A DNA stretch of 64,000 nt from Serripes groenlandicus (lineage: Eukaryota > Mollusca > Bivalvia > Cardiida > Cardiidae). Below are positions 34,485 through 46,560 of this stretch, piece after piece. The translations under genes and the position numbers were made by a program. Each line of letters opens with the position of its first letter. The first letter of the stretch is position 1. The stretch is taken from positions 140,663,762-140,727,761 of the forward strand of contig JASEVX010000003.1 of assembly GCA_031761405.1 (NCBI GenBank), written 5' to 3'. A model generated the notes under the pieces. The model did no database searches and was not told the DNA's origin. It saw only the letters and a list, made by a program, of their open reading frames with translations.

Positions 34485-35116
34485 GGGATAATACACATTT
34501 TCTCGGGCGTGAACATCTGCGGACGCCCGCAAAATGTGTTTACGCCCGAGTGCGAAGCACGAGGGCATAAACACATTTTAAGGGCGTCCGCAGATGTTCA
34601 CGCCCGAGAAAATGTGTATTTTCGCTATTATTGCATAAAATAAGAGCAAACATCCAACATATAGTCCGCTGTAACGTTCAGTTGTACGATAACCGCCGAT
34701 AAACATGACGCGATAAGGATTGACACATGTGACGTCATAAAATAAACAAGTTATGTTTTATATATCCACGAACCGGTCCTACATCAAGGTTGCCATCACT
34801 GACTCGAATGGTTTTGGATTATGTTATGCTCTTTAACTGTGAGTCTATTGCATGTTACCGATTATCGAGTTAAAGAAGCTGATGTTATTGTTAACCCAAC
34901 AATTGCTCCTATTCTAGGGGAGATGGAGCGTCCATGTTTTTTTTACTAACGGTGCCCGGGTAATGCATATGTAAAACATCTAACCGGTCTGAAACGGCAC
35001 GTACGCGCGAGAATCGCTTTGTTTATACACGTTTTCTCGCCGTTTACGCCCGGTTTTTGCAATGTTTCTGTATCCCTTAAGCGGGCGTAAAACATAGATT
35101 TTATGCAATAATAGCC
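34485..35116. mobile_element. ~630-bp palindromic TIR element
   Basis: The left end carries a long hairpin (34490-34640): ACACATTTTCTCGGGCGTGA and ACATCTGCGGACGCCC are matched in reverse by GGGCGTCCGCAGATGT and TCACGCCCGAGAAAATGTGT. The unit TATTATTGCATAAAA at 34628 is inverted at 35100 (TTTTATGCAATAATA). GC-rich TTTACGCCC words recur near 34540 and 35045. It is a non-autonomous DNA transposon by structure. Confidence 0.75.
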
Positions 35117-37600
35117 ATATAACCATTTTTAATACCTTGAGGAATTTGGCGCAATTTAGTTTGACGTCGTTTGTTGAAATGACGTTATGTTATTAATGTA
35201 GTTATGACGTCATGATGTAATTGAGATCATGGTATTATTTCCTGTCAGTTATACTTTTAGTATTGAACTAGAAACCATACATGCTTTTAAAATAATCAAA
35301 TTTAAAGTTTTCTGAAAAAAGGCCGTCATACCGAATGCTTGAATTTGAGTTTCATTTTATACATATATTTAGTTTTAGACCCCTAGTGGTAATATTATAA
35401 TAAAAAATGTTAATTTACTATCAAATTTCTCATGTAGAGTTTTTAAATTGCTACAAACAAGTACACTTATTAACTCATTCAGAGTGAACGTCTCACTGGG
35501 TTTTACACTTTTCTCAAAAGTATTTCAGCTATATCACGACAATAGAACATGTATTCTTGAACCTTAGATTACAAACCAGTACTATGCTATGGAAAATGCT
35601 TTTTGTATCTCTATTGATTATGATTTCATGGTAGATAATTATTTTCTAGAATTCTTAAGCGAAAAAAGAAGTTGTTTGTAGCAGTTTAAAATGATATGTC
35701 TTTGAACAATATGTGTGTCATACTTTGACTAAAATAACAAATATATCGTCTTTAACTTTAAGACAACAAATATATCGTCTTTAACTTTAAGACAACAAAT
35801 ATATTTTTTTAAAAAAGCTTAACTATTTCCTGTGAGTATTTTATTAATTTGTGTTCAGTTAAAATTGTTTTATATTTTTTTTATTTTTTGTTTAAACATT
35901 AATAAAATATTTTCTAAGACAGCTTTAAACACAGTCTTAATTTATAAACAACAGATTTGTTCACATTACATGTCAAAGGATTGTCTGCTTTTGCACTCTG
36001 AAGGGCATGTTGTCTGCTTTATAAAAAAGTCAAAGTGTTGCAAATAATTACAATGCAATTTGCAAGTGTTCGCATCGAGCAATTCAACCTGTTATCGCAA
36101 TATTATTAAGTCAACTGTATACTGTCAATGCCAAGTCAAGTTAAGAGTTAAACGTGTTTTACAAGTAATAGTCATGAAGTTAAAAGTTATAAGAATTTAA
36201 ATATCTTCAATACCCTATACAAGTATTATATAAACCTAGGTGGATGTTCTTTCTACATTGTTACATTTATGGATATACAAGAAATATATAAAACATAATA
36301 TGGATAATAGATGTATAAGTGATAACTAAAACATTTTAACCATGAATATACGAGTGATATGTAAAATCGAAAAACTGTCCTGCATGAGATGGATATACTA
36401 GTGATACATACAACTGGTAAAATCATGAGATATGGATAGACAACATGGTTAAAACATGATATATGAATAAGCAAGTGATATATGCGAGTGAGATGTGAAA
36501 AACTATACTGGCTTGCAATAGTTAATTGTAATTAAATTATTTCACATGAAACAATTGAAAAAATGTTAACACAATGATATAAACACTGCTTTAAACCTTA
36601 TGTGGATATACTTATTTCAGCAAAAAGTGAAGATCAAGAAAGACCTGTACATCTATACAGTCTAATCTTGATCTTGACTATTTTTTGTTTTTTTTGTTCT
36701 ACATACAACAACTTTTAAAAAACATTACTTTAACAAATAACACAATGTCACCAATACTTTCATGTGCTATAGATGTATAGACTCATTTAAACGAAATGTG
36801 CAGTTCAAACAACCTTATACATCTTTACAGTCTAATGTTGAATTGAATATTAGCTTCATTATTTTAAAACACCTTCAAAAGTATCAAAACGAATGAACAT
36901 TATAATGTTACTAAATAATTGAAGATATGTGAACAACTCTACTGCCTTGTGATAGTTAATTTTAAATTACGTTTTCATAAACATAAGTGATTTCATTCAC
37001 TGTTGCAAAAACAAGAAGTAGAACAATTGTGATCTATACATCTGTACAGTCTTATCTTAGTTTTAACTATTTGTTATTTTGAGTTATACATGAAACAGCT
37101 GAAAATATATATCAAAAACATTAACACAATTTCACAAAGTGCTTATGAAAACGTGACCTTTTATAATTTTAATGCAACTCTTTTTGGAACAGAATCACTT
37201 GGAAAACAAGCTCATAAATAATTCTTTATAAAATGTTGAACGTGACTTTATCAAATAGTTAACGCGTCAAAATCGTTAGGTGTACTATTTGCGTATATGT
37301 AAACAGCTTCCCGCCGAAAAAGTGGTTATGAAAACGTGACCTTTTATAATTTAAAAGGAACTATGTTTGGAAGTCATATGCTAAAAAACAAGCTCATTAA
37401 TCATTTGTTTATATAATGGTGAACGGTTTTTTATGAGATTGTCTACGCGCGAAAATCGCTAAGAGTACTATTTATGTATATGTAAACAGCTTCACGCCTA
37501 AATATTGGCTAAACGTCATCCGTTGAATTATAAAAAACGCATAGCTCGTATTGTAGTTCCAGCGTCACTTAATTGCGACTTTACGACATGAAGCCCTCTT
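35117..37600. other. Repeat-rich intergenic DNA
   Basis: Holds a 29-bp tandem (35736-35805, CAAATATATCGTCTTTAACT), about three diverged ~190-bp units with CATCTATACAGTCTAATCTT (36640, 36820, 37040), and a ~180-bp duplication with TGAAAACGTGACCTTTTATA (37147 and 37327). No gene is seen. Confidence 0.55.
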
Positions 37601-38474
37601 ATGACAATTCAGGATTTTTGGATCGTGTTCGTTACTCGTTGAAATGGACAGATTTATATTCATTTGAACGATGTTTCTAAAGCTTGGGAAAATGGAAATT
37701 TTGATAAATCAAAAAGCAAGGCAATTCCTATAAAATGGGAGCTAGCGTTAAAACTTCGAGATTGTCTACATAGCATGTAAGAGTTGGCTAACCAAATATC
37801 AGCAGATCAGGTACTTTTTTTAATATTTTCAACCTTTTTTTGCTAAGATCGTTTCATGTATATGTAAATAAAGATATTATCACTATGTAAATGAAAGTAT
37901 TATTTTGAAAAAATTCAATGTACAATGATAGAAATTACATAAACTGTTCAATTCTACCAATGAACTTATGGATATTTTAAATCTTTTAACAGAATACCGG
38001 TGTTTCTAATAAAGACCAAGAAGATTTGCTTAAACAGCCTTTCAGTGCAAAACCATTAGAAAGCATTCAAATAAATAAAAGGAAGCCCTTCAACTTAAGA
38101 ACCCCAACAGGATATTAGAGTGGTATATCAACACGTTGGAAACCGTTATCAACCCTACTAACTTTAAAAACTAATAACATTGTCAATAACTTTCAATATT
38201 TCATAAAAAATTGTGATTTGTGGGAGGAGAAGATGTTTAAAGTTTTCACTAAGGCTAACAGATCACAATAACTTACATTGAGCACCTCGTTTTCAGGCGA
38301 GCCAAAACGGATGGCATTAAAAATATATTCTGTGATACTTGTACGAAATGGATGACTGAATATTACGTTAGTCGCCACTCATAAAGCAAGCTTCATTTCA
38401 GGTGTAAACACTTTTCAGCGGAAAACATCATACAAAAGTATAAGACAAAACGGAAATGTAAAATAAACAAGTCG

Positions 38475-38681
38475 TTGGCAAAACGACAACGAACACTTAA
38501 ATTAAGCAAACAGCAAACTGTTATATCAACCGAGGTACATAAAACGCCGGAAAAACAATATGAACTTTACAAGATAAAAGGTAGCACGTTAAAAAAGTGT
38601 TCTCACGATCATGATAATATAGAATTAGAAGGATATAGCGACTTTAAAAATAGTAAAATGTCTTCACCCGATATATGTTAA
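38475..38681 (+). CDS. Small basic ORF inside the Polinton relic, unrecognised
   Basis: A 68-codon frame beginning MAKRQRTLKLSKQQ, Lys-rich and ending SSPDIC. It has no recognisable domain. It sits upstream of the polymerase remnant and on its strand, so it might be a worn Polinton accessory gene. It could also be chance. Confidence 0.25.
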   Translation: MAKRQRTLKLSKQQTVISTEVHKTPEKQYELYKIKGSTLKKCSHDHDNIELEGYSDFKNSKMSSPDIC

Positions 38682-39043
38682 AATGCAAAACATAAACTCT
38701 TTGTAGAAAGACAAGAGCGGCAAAATAAAATGTTAGATGAAGTTTCTCAAAATGTTTTTGGTGTTTTAGGTCCCGAGGGACGATTGGAATCATAGCATGC
38801 TACTCTACTGTGGAAAAGAAAACAGCGACACTTCAGTAGCGCAAACATCCACTATTAAAAGTATGCGTGAAACAGATCTGAACGATTTAAATGCATCTAC
38901 AGACTTCCCGTTCTGTAAGGAAAACATATGATGACCATCATTTTAATCAGATGTCTTGGTATTAATGCGCCGTTTGCAATCCATCAAGTTATAAAGACTG
39001 CGAATATTGGTAACATGAATTCGTGTGATACTGTACTGTTAAG

Positions 39044-39221
39044 CCAACGTATAAAATCGGAAAAGTATACAACATATGATGATCGTCTACAAACCTATCA
39101 TCATTGGCCAAAGCAAATGAATCAAAATAAGTACGTGCTCAAATTAGAAATTCAGACCGTCCTGTACAAACCATTGACCGGATCTATATACGTACGATTA
39201 CTCGCAAACACTTGCGCATAG
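39044..39221 (+). pseudogene. Possible BIR-domain (IAP-like) fragment
   Basis: The plus frame contains TTYDDRLQTYHHWPKQMNQN then KYVLKLEI. The spacing R-L-x-T-Y-x2-W-P fits the start of a baculoviral IAP repeat (BIR) domain. The zinc-binding C-x2-C-x16-H-x6-C part is not seen, because the frame changes character right after. BIR proteins are numerous in bivalves and also carried by some DNA viruses, so capture by the Polinton is possible. The match rests on about 20 residues. Confidence 0.35.
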
Positions 39222-39536
39222 CGGCAATATATAAAACGTTCATAATGTTATTTTTTTTATTTTCTTTTGTATTGCCTCCTAGCTTCTTTACATCCGGCAA
39301 ATAACGAACCAGAACGTGTAGGGCATTATACAGCATTTGAGCATGAAATATACATGGCGGATGGTACATATCCCGTGACAATATCGAGGATACGCAAAGT
39401 GGAAAACAAATATGTGTTCGAAACTGACATAACATGGTTATAAACAACAACCTTATAGTTAATGTGTTTGCCTACTATAACTTAATGAAACTTTTTAGAA
39501 ATGTCTAAATAAGGGTTCAATCTTTTCACTTAATTA

Positions 39537-39705
39537 CCGTTGAATATTGTTTTGCGTTTATATGTTGACTTTGCGTTTTATTTTTTCACTCTTCCTTCAG
39601 TGTGAATCAACTCAATATCTTTATTGAGTTGATTCATACTGAAGAAAGATTGCAAAAAGAAAACGCAAAGTCCACATATAAACGCACAAGAATATTCAAC
39701 GATAA
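39537..39705. repeat. ~170-bp hairpin (inverted repeat) inside the Polinton relic
   Basis: GTTGAATATTGTTTTGCGTT and TATATGTTGACTTTGCGTTT are mirrored by AAACGCAAAGTCCACATATA and AACGCACAAGAATATTCAAC around a centre TCAACTCAATATCTTTATTG AGTTGA. It is a MITE-like insertion. Confidence 0.8.
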
Positions 39706-39949
39706 TTTAGTCGTTACAGTGTTGTACAAACGAAAAGCTCGCCTAGACTGACCAAATTATTGCTGATTTACAATACTTGGTTAGCTTTTTTTTCTTTCCT
39801 TTTTTTTAAATTAACGTTTTTAATACTCTTTTTTAGATGCTTTAAAATGGTTTTAAAATGCCTTTTAAAATAGTCTTATTAAGATATCTAAATTTCGAAA
39901 TTATATATTTTCCTCAACTATATCAGTTAAAATAATATACTCCATTTTT

Positions 39950-40490
39950 TTTCACAGAAAATTGTGGATGTACTCATATTGGTACGAACATACTAAGACA
40001 AAGTATGGGAACAGAACTAGACTTCAAATGAAAGACACCGATTTTTCCTATTCTCCTGTGAAACAGATGACATATACCACGATATGATTTCAGATCTGGA
40101 GCTGTTTGATATATATGACTATCCGATAGATCATCCACTTTAAAGTGAACGTAACAAACAGGTTCTTGGAAAGTTTAAAGACGAAGCTAACGGGAAAATC
40201 TTGCATGGATTTGTTGGACTCAGATCTAAAATGTATAGCTATTTGTTTGAAGAAAAAGAAGAGAAACGTGCAAAGGGAATTTCCAAAGTGACTGTGAAAA
40301 AGGGCATAAAACACAGACATTATAAAAAAAAAGCCAAGCGACAAGTCTACAATGTATTCACAATCAAGTCCTAAGCATATGTTGTATGGTGTAAGGATTC
40401 AAAAGAAATCGTTATCTGCAGTTAACGATAAACGATATTTATAGAACAATGTGGAAAGCTATGCATATAGACATTTGAGAATCAAAGCCC
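39950..40490 (+). pseudogene. Polinton DNA polymerase B, C-terminal fragment
   Basis: The frame preserves the YEHTKTKYGNR segment, then MKDTDF where active family-B polymerases have the metal-binding DTDS motif. Next come ELFDIYDYPIDHPL, a GKFKDEANGK segment, FVGLRSKMYSYLF and KRAKGISKVTVKK, all typical of the C-terminal end of Polinton polymerases. In-frame stops and at least one frameshift interrupt it (for example after IDHPL). The enzyme copied the element with a protein primer. Only about the last 170 residues remain, and the exonuclease and palm N-terminal parts were not found. Confidence 0.75.
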
Positions 40491-40699
40491 AAAATGAGAG
40501 CGTTAAACAAGAAAATATAACTGAAATCATGCCTTTGATCTGTCAAAACATTGAAACATTAAATGACCAATCATTTATAATGGAATATGCTTAAGTAACG
40601 CCTTGCATTTTAAAATGAATAAATCTATATAAATGAAACTTAAATATTTTCTCACATTGAAAAAATCTCAGTTTTCATGCATTACATGTATATAATTTG

Positions 40700-40990
40700 A
40701 TTGATTGGAGTTTAACGATGTTATGAACGGTAATTCAATTATATCACGGTGGCCAGTTCACCTTACGTATGCTGCCAGGCTTTCTCACATCAGAACTCCC
40801 CACAGCATTCTTCCCAGGCAAATGGCTACCATCCCCATATAACATATCGAAAAGTTTCGCTAGTCACAATGACTTTAGTCTGTCATCGGAAAGACTGATT
40901 GGGCGAGCTGGGATTTGAAATCTCGACCTCTATGCCCAATTGACTGATACCTCTCGTCGTTATAGACTAAATTATCGCTGCTCGGCAGGT
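40700..40990 (-). mobile_element. SINE, reverse orientation
   Basis: Read on the minus strand it ends with GTGAACTGGCCACCGTGATA and TCCAATCAATCAAAT, as in the plus-strand SINE at 60655-60860. It inserted between the polymerase and protease remnants. Confidence 0.7.
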
Positions 40991-41079
40991 ATATAAATAA
41001 AACAACTTGTAATGCTTATACATACATTATTCATATATTTTCATACAAAACATTAACATCGTATACAGAAAACGTTGTA

Positions 41080-41600
41080 CACGTAACACACTTACTTGTC
41101 CGTAATTATGATGGTTTTGAAGACATTTAGGGAAAGCAGCTGACATAACATCAACAATATAGGCATCATTATCGTCCGTATTAATTGTATCAAAAACCTC
41201 GACGACACTCGGCAGCGTACCCTTAAGAAATGTCTTGTATAAGAACAACACACAGTAATGTCCGCAAACGTTCGATTCATTGATTTGAATTTGAATGTTG
41301 TTAAACAATACAGTTTGAGCACGTCCATTTATCCAGTTTAAGATATAAACACTGTTGTCTCTCGGAGATCTCCCGAAATAGTCCATCACATCCATGCTTC
41401 AATTACCATCGTCATAGATTGACAACCAATAAACTCCCATTTTGGAATCAATGTCCGTAATAATGATTAAACCATAGGGGCGATTGAATCTATTTGCGGA
41501 AGACGGTTCGACGCGAACATTCCCACGACATGTGTTTGTAAAGTTGGGTCTTAGTTGACACAGCACAACAGTTGACTTGTATATATCATGCAAAGGTAAC
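41080..41600 (-). pseudogene. Polinton cysteine protease (adenain-like), broken
   Basis: Two same-strand segments, separated by an in-frame stop at about 41400, carry RPYGLIIITDID and YWLSIYDDGN, then DYFGRSPRD and the active-site Cys segment SNVCGHYCVLFLYK. In working copies the HW of the first segment provides the catalytic His. Here a Tyr stands before the Trp. The enzyme would mature capsid proteins. It lies just downstream of the capsid gene on the same strand, the usual Polinton order. The His change and the stop argue it is dead. Confidence 0.72.
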
Positions 41601-41879
41601 GTCTCTCTCCATGTTTATTTCGAAATAAACTCCGCCTTCACTGTTAAAGATGCAACTCACCGGCTCTGAAAATATTTAAAATATGATAATTTATTATATC
41701 TAAGTCATATAACCTTATACAATTATTAGATGAGTTACTAGTTTGATATAATCGTGTATTAATAACTTTATTCAGGTGACGCTATTTAAAATGTTATCAA
41801 TTAGTGTCTAATAATTTTCTAACGTGAAATGTATATATCATTCAATAATTACCTGTTCAATTCTTGGCGAACTGAACAT

Positions 41880-43028
41880 CTAATCTGACGTTGCCGTGTA
41901 CTTTAATAAGCTTACATATTTTTCATGATGCGAGAAAGTCGGTTCAATTTGGAAAGCAAACAGTGCACTGCCGCTGATCAAATGTTCTTTGTCCAAGACA
42001 TTGCCTTCATCAAACCGCCATTTACCGCTAGACATCAACAAGTAAGTGAAAGCACGCATGGTAGCAGTGCCGTCATCAACATTAAAATCCAATTTCAGTG
42101 GATTAACGCCAACAGCTAAACCGTCTAGATATAAATCAATGTGCCGAATGTTACATTCTTCAAAGTTAAATGAATTTGTGGTTAAGTCCCCATTCACAGC
42201 TTTGCTCTTCACAAAGCCTGTCACTACTTTATCAGGTCTCTTCACTGGAAACATGTTTTCCCAGTGAAAAGATGGACCGTAAAAGGATAAAGAACATTTT
42301 GCTTCTCTAAAAGTCTGTGAATGACCGTAGATAACGGAAGGATTTTTTTTTACTTTTACAATATATAAATAGCTTCAATTTAAATATTTTAAATTCTATA
42401 CTGCTATCTTTTGCTAACAGAGCAAAAATGGTCGAACTTATAGACAGCTTCACTTTAACATCTACTTTATTAATGAGATAACGATCCATAGAGAACGAAT
42501 TGTGAAAAACAGGTCCCTGTAAATCCAGAGTTTTGAATAAAATCCATTATTCGTACAATTAGGATCAGTAATTCTTGGTGAATCTGCGTCAACCATTTTC
42601 CATACCTGCGTCTGTAGTTGACATGACAATGCATCCAGACCATTATTCAGCAAAGTATGTATGTACGTTCGACATGGGTTGTAGTTACAGGTTAAACTGG
42701 CTTTGTTTTGAAACGTGACTTCGCTTGTAGAAAACAATGCTTGTACAAATAGGTTAGCAGGTCCCACTGGTTCTGTGGTTAATGCGGTCCCCTCTGTCTT
42801 CTCAACTTTAAATTTGACATATAATTGAGAATTCTTTAGGTCACAATAATCGCTGGAAAGGTGTGTATGCATTATAAACACGAAAGGGCTGTCGTCTGAC
42901 ACCTGAGATACTGGGCGCACTTCTTTGTAGTATACGTCGTTTACGCTGGTTTAAATTGGAAGCAAATCGAATAAAGCAAGTTCAGACACGAGTCCTTCTT
43001 TAAACTGTTCTTCGTGAAACACCGACAT
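41880..43028 (-). pseudogene. Polinton major capsid protein (double jelly-roll), broken
   Basis: The start is MSVFHEEQFKEGLVSE at 43028, with an in-frame stop near 42950. The frame then resumes with SQVSDDSPFVF, YCDLKNSQLYVKFKV, VGPANLFVQALFS and the YIHTLLNNG region. A frame change near 42470 leads to the RYLINKVDVKVKL segment (42307-42489), and another to RHIDLYLDGLAVGVNPLKLDF (41880-42254) at the C-terminus. The order matches the capsid proteins of Polintons (the F54H12.2-like family of animal genomes). At least one nonsense and two frame breaks make it a pseudogene. Confidence 0.75.
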
Positions 43029-43156
43029 TGTATTTTATTAATTTCAAAAATATCACGTGATCGTTTAAAACTATGTTTTCTCCGCGTATACTTCTTTCCA
43101 ACAACATTTTTTTTTTAGAGTTTCTTTTCCTTTTGGTACGTCTCCGTTGACGGTCT

Positions 43157-43342
43157 TTACTTGTCTGAAGCATATCCACAAATCCAGATCTTCACTTTGT
43201 AATTCCGATTTAGCTTGAGCTGGGGTTTGCTCTGCGAGTACTGTTTGTTATCACTACCTTTTGATTGATTGACAGATATCCTGTAACCGTCTACCACCTC
43301 CTGATTGGTTTGCAGATGCATTTCCGGATATAACGCGATCAA
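43157..43342 (-). other. Unrecognised short frame between capsid and integrase remnants
   Basis: A 61-codon minus frame (MIALYPEMHLQTNQEVVDGY...). Its place fits a worn Polinton structural or accessory gene, but no family signature is visible. Confidence 0.2.
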
Positions 43343-44049
43343 GGAAGTCGACCCATTTTTGTGGATTATGTATATATAATTTCATGTTTTTACAAAAATG
43401 GATAAGGCTTAAAACGACGTGTTAAGTACACTGGTCCACTTAATTCTGATTCGTATATATCGTTCTCGTCTTTTATATATATTTCGAATTCTGTCACTTC
43501 ACCCCTTTGCACCGTAACGTAACGCGAAATTGAAATAACGCCACCTTCCAAACTCCAGTTACATATACAGGTAGTTTTAAATGTATCTTAAACCTATATC
43601 TCTAATTATCCGTGAAATAAGATTTGCTTTCGTCACTTTTTATATGAATACAACGATCCATAATTATTTACGATGAGTTCTCACTTGTGTCTTTGACATC
43701 GTCCGCGTTTAAACAACTATTAAATGTCTTAGGAAATCCCTGCCACTCGTCAAAGTATTGTTGCTTTTTGTGTCGCCGTCTCTTTCGTATGATTCTCTGA
43801 ATAAACCACAAGCTATTTTCGTCTATATTAACCTTTTGTAACTCTTTCGTATAAAAAAATCCTTTAATACTTTCCTCCTAACTTATACATGGGTATACCT
43901 TGTTTCAACAATATAGCAGACACTTTAAATACTTCTGTAGTAAACTGTTCTTGGTAGGCTCTACGAAACGGTTATTTCGTAAAACTAATGCGAACTAAAT
44001 CACCCATTATATACCTAAACACGGGTTTGGTTTCCTTTTTAAATACATA

Positions 44050-44530
44050 TAAGCCCATACATCGGCTTCGTTTTTCTTATCAACCTAGTAAGGTGTCAAG
44101 CCTTTCAAACTTCTATGCGATGTATTGTTATAGTTACTTGCAATGGCCTCTAGGGAATCGATGTAACGAGATGAACGTTTTTGTCTCATCAACCTATAAA
44201 GGGAAGTTTTAATTGTGCGTTGTACACGTTCACGAAATTTTGTGTCGTACACAGGTAAATTCCTTCTTCTTTCATGAGTTTTTTAAACCAACGGTTAACA
44301 AATTCTGATCCACGATCATCTCGTACTTTCCATATTCTTATAGACAATATGTCGATTGCAAAGAAAATATATACCGTCATTTTCATCCGTTAAATTGGCC
44401 ATTGAAAGAAAATCTATGTCCCATTGCTCATTCATAGAAGTTGCACATTCGCCGTCTTGCAACAATAACGAACCGGCTTCTGTAAAGCGTATTAATCTTG
44501 AATGCTCAACCATTGTCGCACATACTCAAT
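44050..44530 (-). pseudogene. Polinton integrase (DDE core), broken
   Basis: Minus-strand pieces contain NEQWDIDFLSMANL (first catalytic Asp), a frameshift, then VRDDRGSEFVNRWFKKLM (second Asp in the D-x-G-x-EF motif). In a third frame come SSRYIDSLEAIASNYNNT and SHRSLKGLTPY, the end of the core with its third acidic residue. The chromodomain is not seen. The enzyme inserted the element. At least two frame breaks leave no active gene. Confidence 0.75.
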
Positions 44531-45009
44531 AGTAAACACGCCTGGGTACTTCCGAGTTAATGCATTTAATAATGTTTGTGGTCTAGCATAAGCTGCTGTT
44601 TTTTTTCCTTAAAAGTTATACTTGTTTAATATGTTTCGTTTCTTCTCATCAATCATATGTCTTAATACTCCAAAGCACTGAAATGAATACTACTTAACAT
44701 ACCATGTTTGTTTTAAATAAATTCTGTTTCGGATGAGTTCAAATAGTGTTAAAAGGGTATTAAAGGTCTGAATTAACAATGTATTTTTTTAATAATTGTT
44801 AAAGGGCTGTAATAAACGCATTACTTTAAGTTGTTTACTCGCGTCAGTCTCTCCCTTGTTTTATTCCAAACCGCGGCTATCGAATGTGTCCCTCTTTAAC
44901 ATCCCCGCTTTTTCAACTCGATCACCATCCGCCTCGGAATGCACGGTTCAACCATGTCATATGATTCGACGAAGAACCAAGGAAATGCTCTCTCACAGCG
45001 AACCGAGTT

Positions 45010-45165
45010 TTGGCTCTGACCGAACAATCTTCTCTTACCCAAGAAACTGCTCTTGCCGAAAATTCTACTCTGCCGACAAATCTGCTCCCTACAAACGCTC
45101 CCCTTAATGACAAATCTGCTCTGCCGACAAATCTGCTCCCGACAAACGCTCCCCTACTACCATAT
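45010..45165. repeat. Degenerate tandem with ACAAATCTGCTC units
   Basis: Repeats of CTGCCGACAAATCTGCTCCC and ACAAACGCTCCCCT with period about 54 (near 45070 and 45122). Overlapping ORFs on both strands are by-products. Confidence 0.6.
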
Positions 45166-45177
45166 TCATTTCCCAGT

Positions 45178-45428
45178 AGGAGACCGCCTCAATAGTGTAA
45201 TGATAGAGCGATCGCATTGGATACTGGAGTTATTGTGTTCAATCCCGGGGTATACCAAGGTAATGTATTTTAATTCTTGGCGAAAAAAGTATTGTGGTTA
45301 GAATTAAACTGACAGGCTTGGTATAAGGACAAAGGGACGAGTAGTCATGGTGCCTTACACAGGAATCGCCGTGATATAACTTAAGTATTGTTGAAAGCGG
45401 TGTAAAACACCATACAAACAAATCAGTG
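45178..45428 (+). mobile_element. tRNA-headed SINE
   Basis: A-box-like TAATGATAGAG, B box GTTCAATCCCG, middle TGGTATAAGGACAAAGGGAC, tail ATCGCCGTGATATAACTTAA and GCGGTGTAAAACACCA. Confidence 0.7.
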
Positions 45429-46399
45429 TCCAATAAGGTTTCAGAATATATTGGTGAATAAATTAATTGAATGATTTTGGTATATTTTTAAATTTAAATG
45501 TAAAGGAATATGTTGCAGATATGTAAAAGGGCGTTTGTACCACTGATATGAGAAAAGTGTTCGACAAAAATACCTATGATATACATGAATTGTTTGTTAA
45601 AAAAGAAGACAGTAGAACCTTGCTATGTTGGTGCTAATACGACAACGGAACCATTATATCCCCCTATTTCAGTTGTAGTGAAAATACAGTGTTATACCTT
45701 ATATGCGATTTGACACTTTTCGACACGTTCCGTCAACAAGACACATCTCTGAATCCGAAATGAAGTTCTGTAATGAAGAGCTTCTCAAATAAGTAATGAT
45801 TGAAGTTTTTAAGTAATCCAATGAAGATATCGTAATACAACTTTAACATTAGAGACTGATTCAACGAATGTCTTTGGACTTCGCTAATTATAACAATTGG
45901 CTTTTACGAGCCCCATGCAAAAAATCTAAATATAAGGTTATTTAAAATTTATTTTTTACCCAGATTATTTGCAGCTGCTACTCTTGCTGTCACAATTTTG
46001 TCAAAAGTTTGTCCCTTAGAAACCTCGATGACAAAATGTGGCCGGGTTGAAATCGAAATTTGAATACTATCAAATGTGACACCGGAGAAGAACAAAGCAA
46101 TGGAAGAGATTATGACAGGCATTGACAAAATAAAATAAACGCAGAAAGAACGTAAAACCTTAGACCTAAATGATAGACTTACTACATATTACGTTTGATG
46201 AAATTGAAAGTCTTATCTAACATGTCAAAGATCAAATTGGTGACTTGTTAGGCAATCTGAACGATAAATCAAAATGTTTGAATGAAACACCGAGATTTTA
46301 CGAATCCGATGCAGTAACACGATTCAACTTATTCTAAAGTATAAAGAAACGGTAAGATAATATTAGCTAGACTGAACTAAAACTATCTATCCATGTTTG

Positions 46400-46560
46400 C
46401 TAATAAGTACCTGTGTTTTATTTTATTTTTAAAGGTGACAATAGAGGTAATAAGGCACACCCTGTTGATGAACTTTGCATTGTTAGTTGATGTGTAAAGC
46501 CTTTGTCAACGCAGGCAAAGTCATTTAGGTAGACCTGTTAACCCTGTCCATAGCAAAAGT
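46400..46560 (+). pseudogene. Decayed copy of coiled-coil gene exon 3
   Basis: Matches 23475-23630, including the upstream intron (TGTTTTATTTTATTTCTAG versus TGTGTTTTATTTTATTTTTA). Shared words: CTGTTGATGAACTTTG, GCCTTTGTCAACGCAGGC versus GCCTCTGTCAAAGCAGGC, and ATTTAGGTAGACCTGT. The Met codon has become GTG and a TAT codon has become TAA inside the membrane segment region. Confidence 0.75.

Larger units (their letters stand above)
37600..44650. mobile_element. Decayed Polinton/Maverick (virus-like DNA transposon)
   Basis: Four hallmark Polinton genes are recognisable as broken copies: protein-primed DNA polymerase B (plus, 39950-40490), adenovirus-type cysteine protease (minus, 41080-41600), double-jelly-roll major capsid protein (minus, 41880-43028) and retroviral-type integrase (minus, 44050-44530). 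The gene set and close spacing identify the element. The packaging ATPase was not found. The outer limits are approximate, since no terminal inverted repeats were located. Stops and frameshifts in every gene show an old, inactive insertion. Confidence 0.8.

Noticed and set aside
45010..45165. Repeated Thr/Leu/Pro ORF as a secreted repeat protein
   Set aside because: Only two or three units, open on both strands, directly next to a SINE, with no start or splice support.
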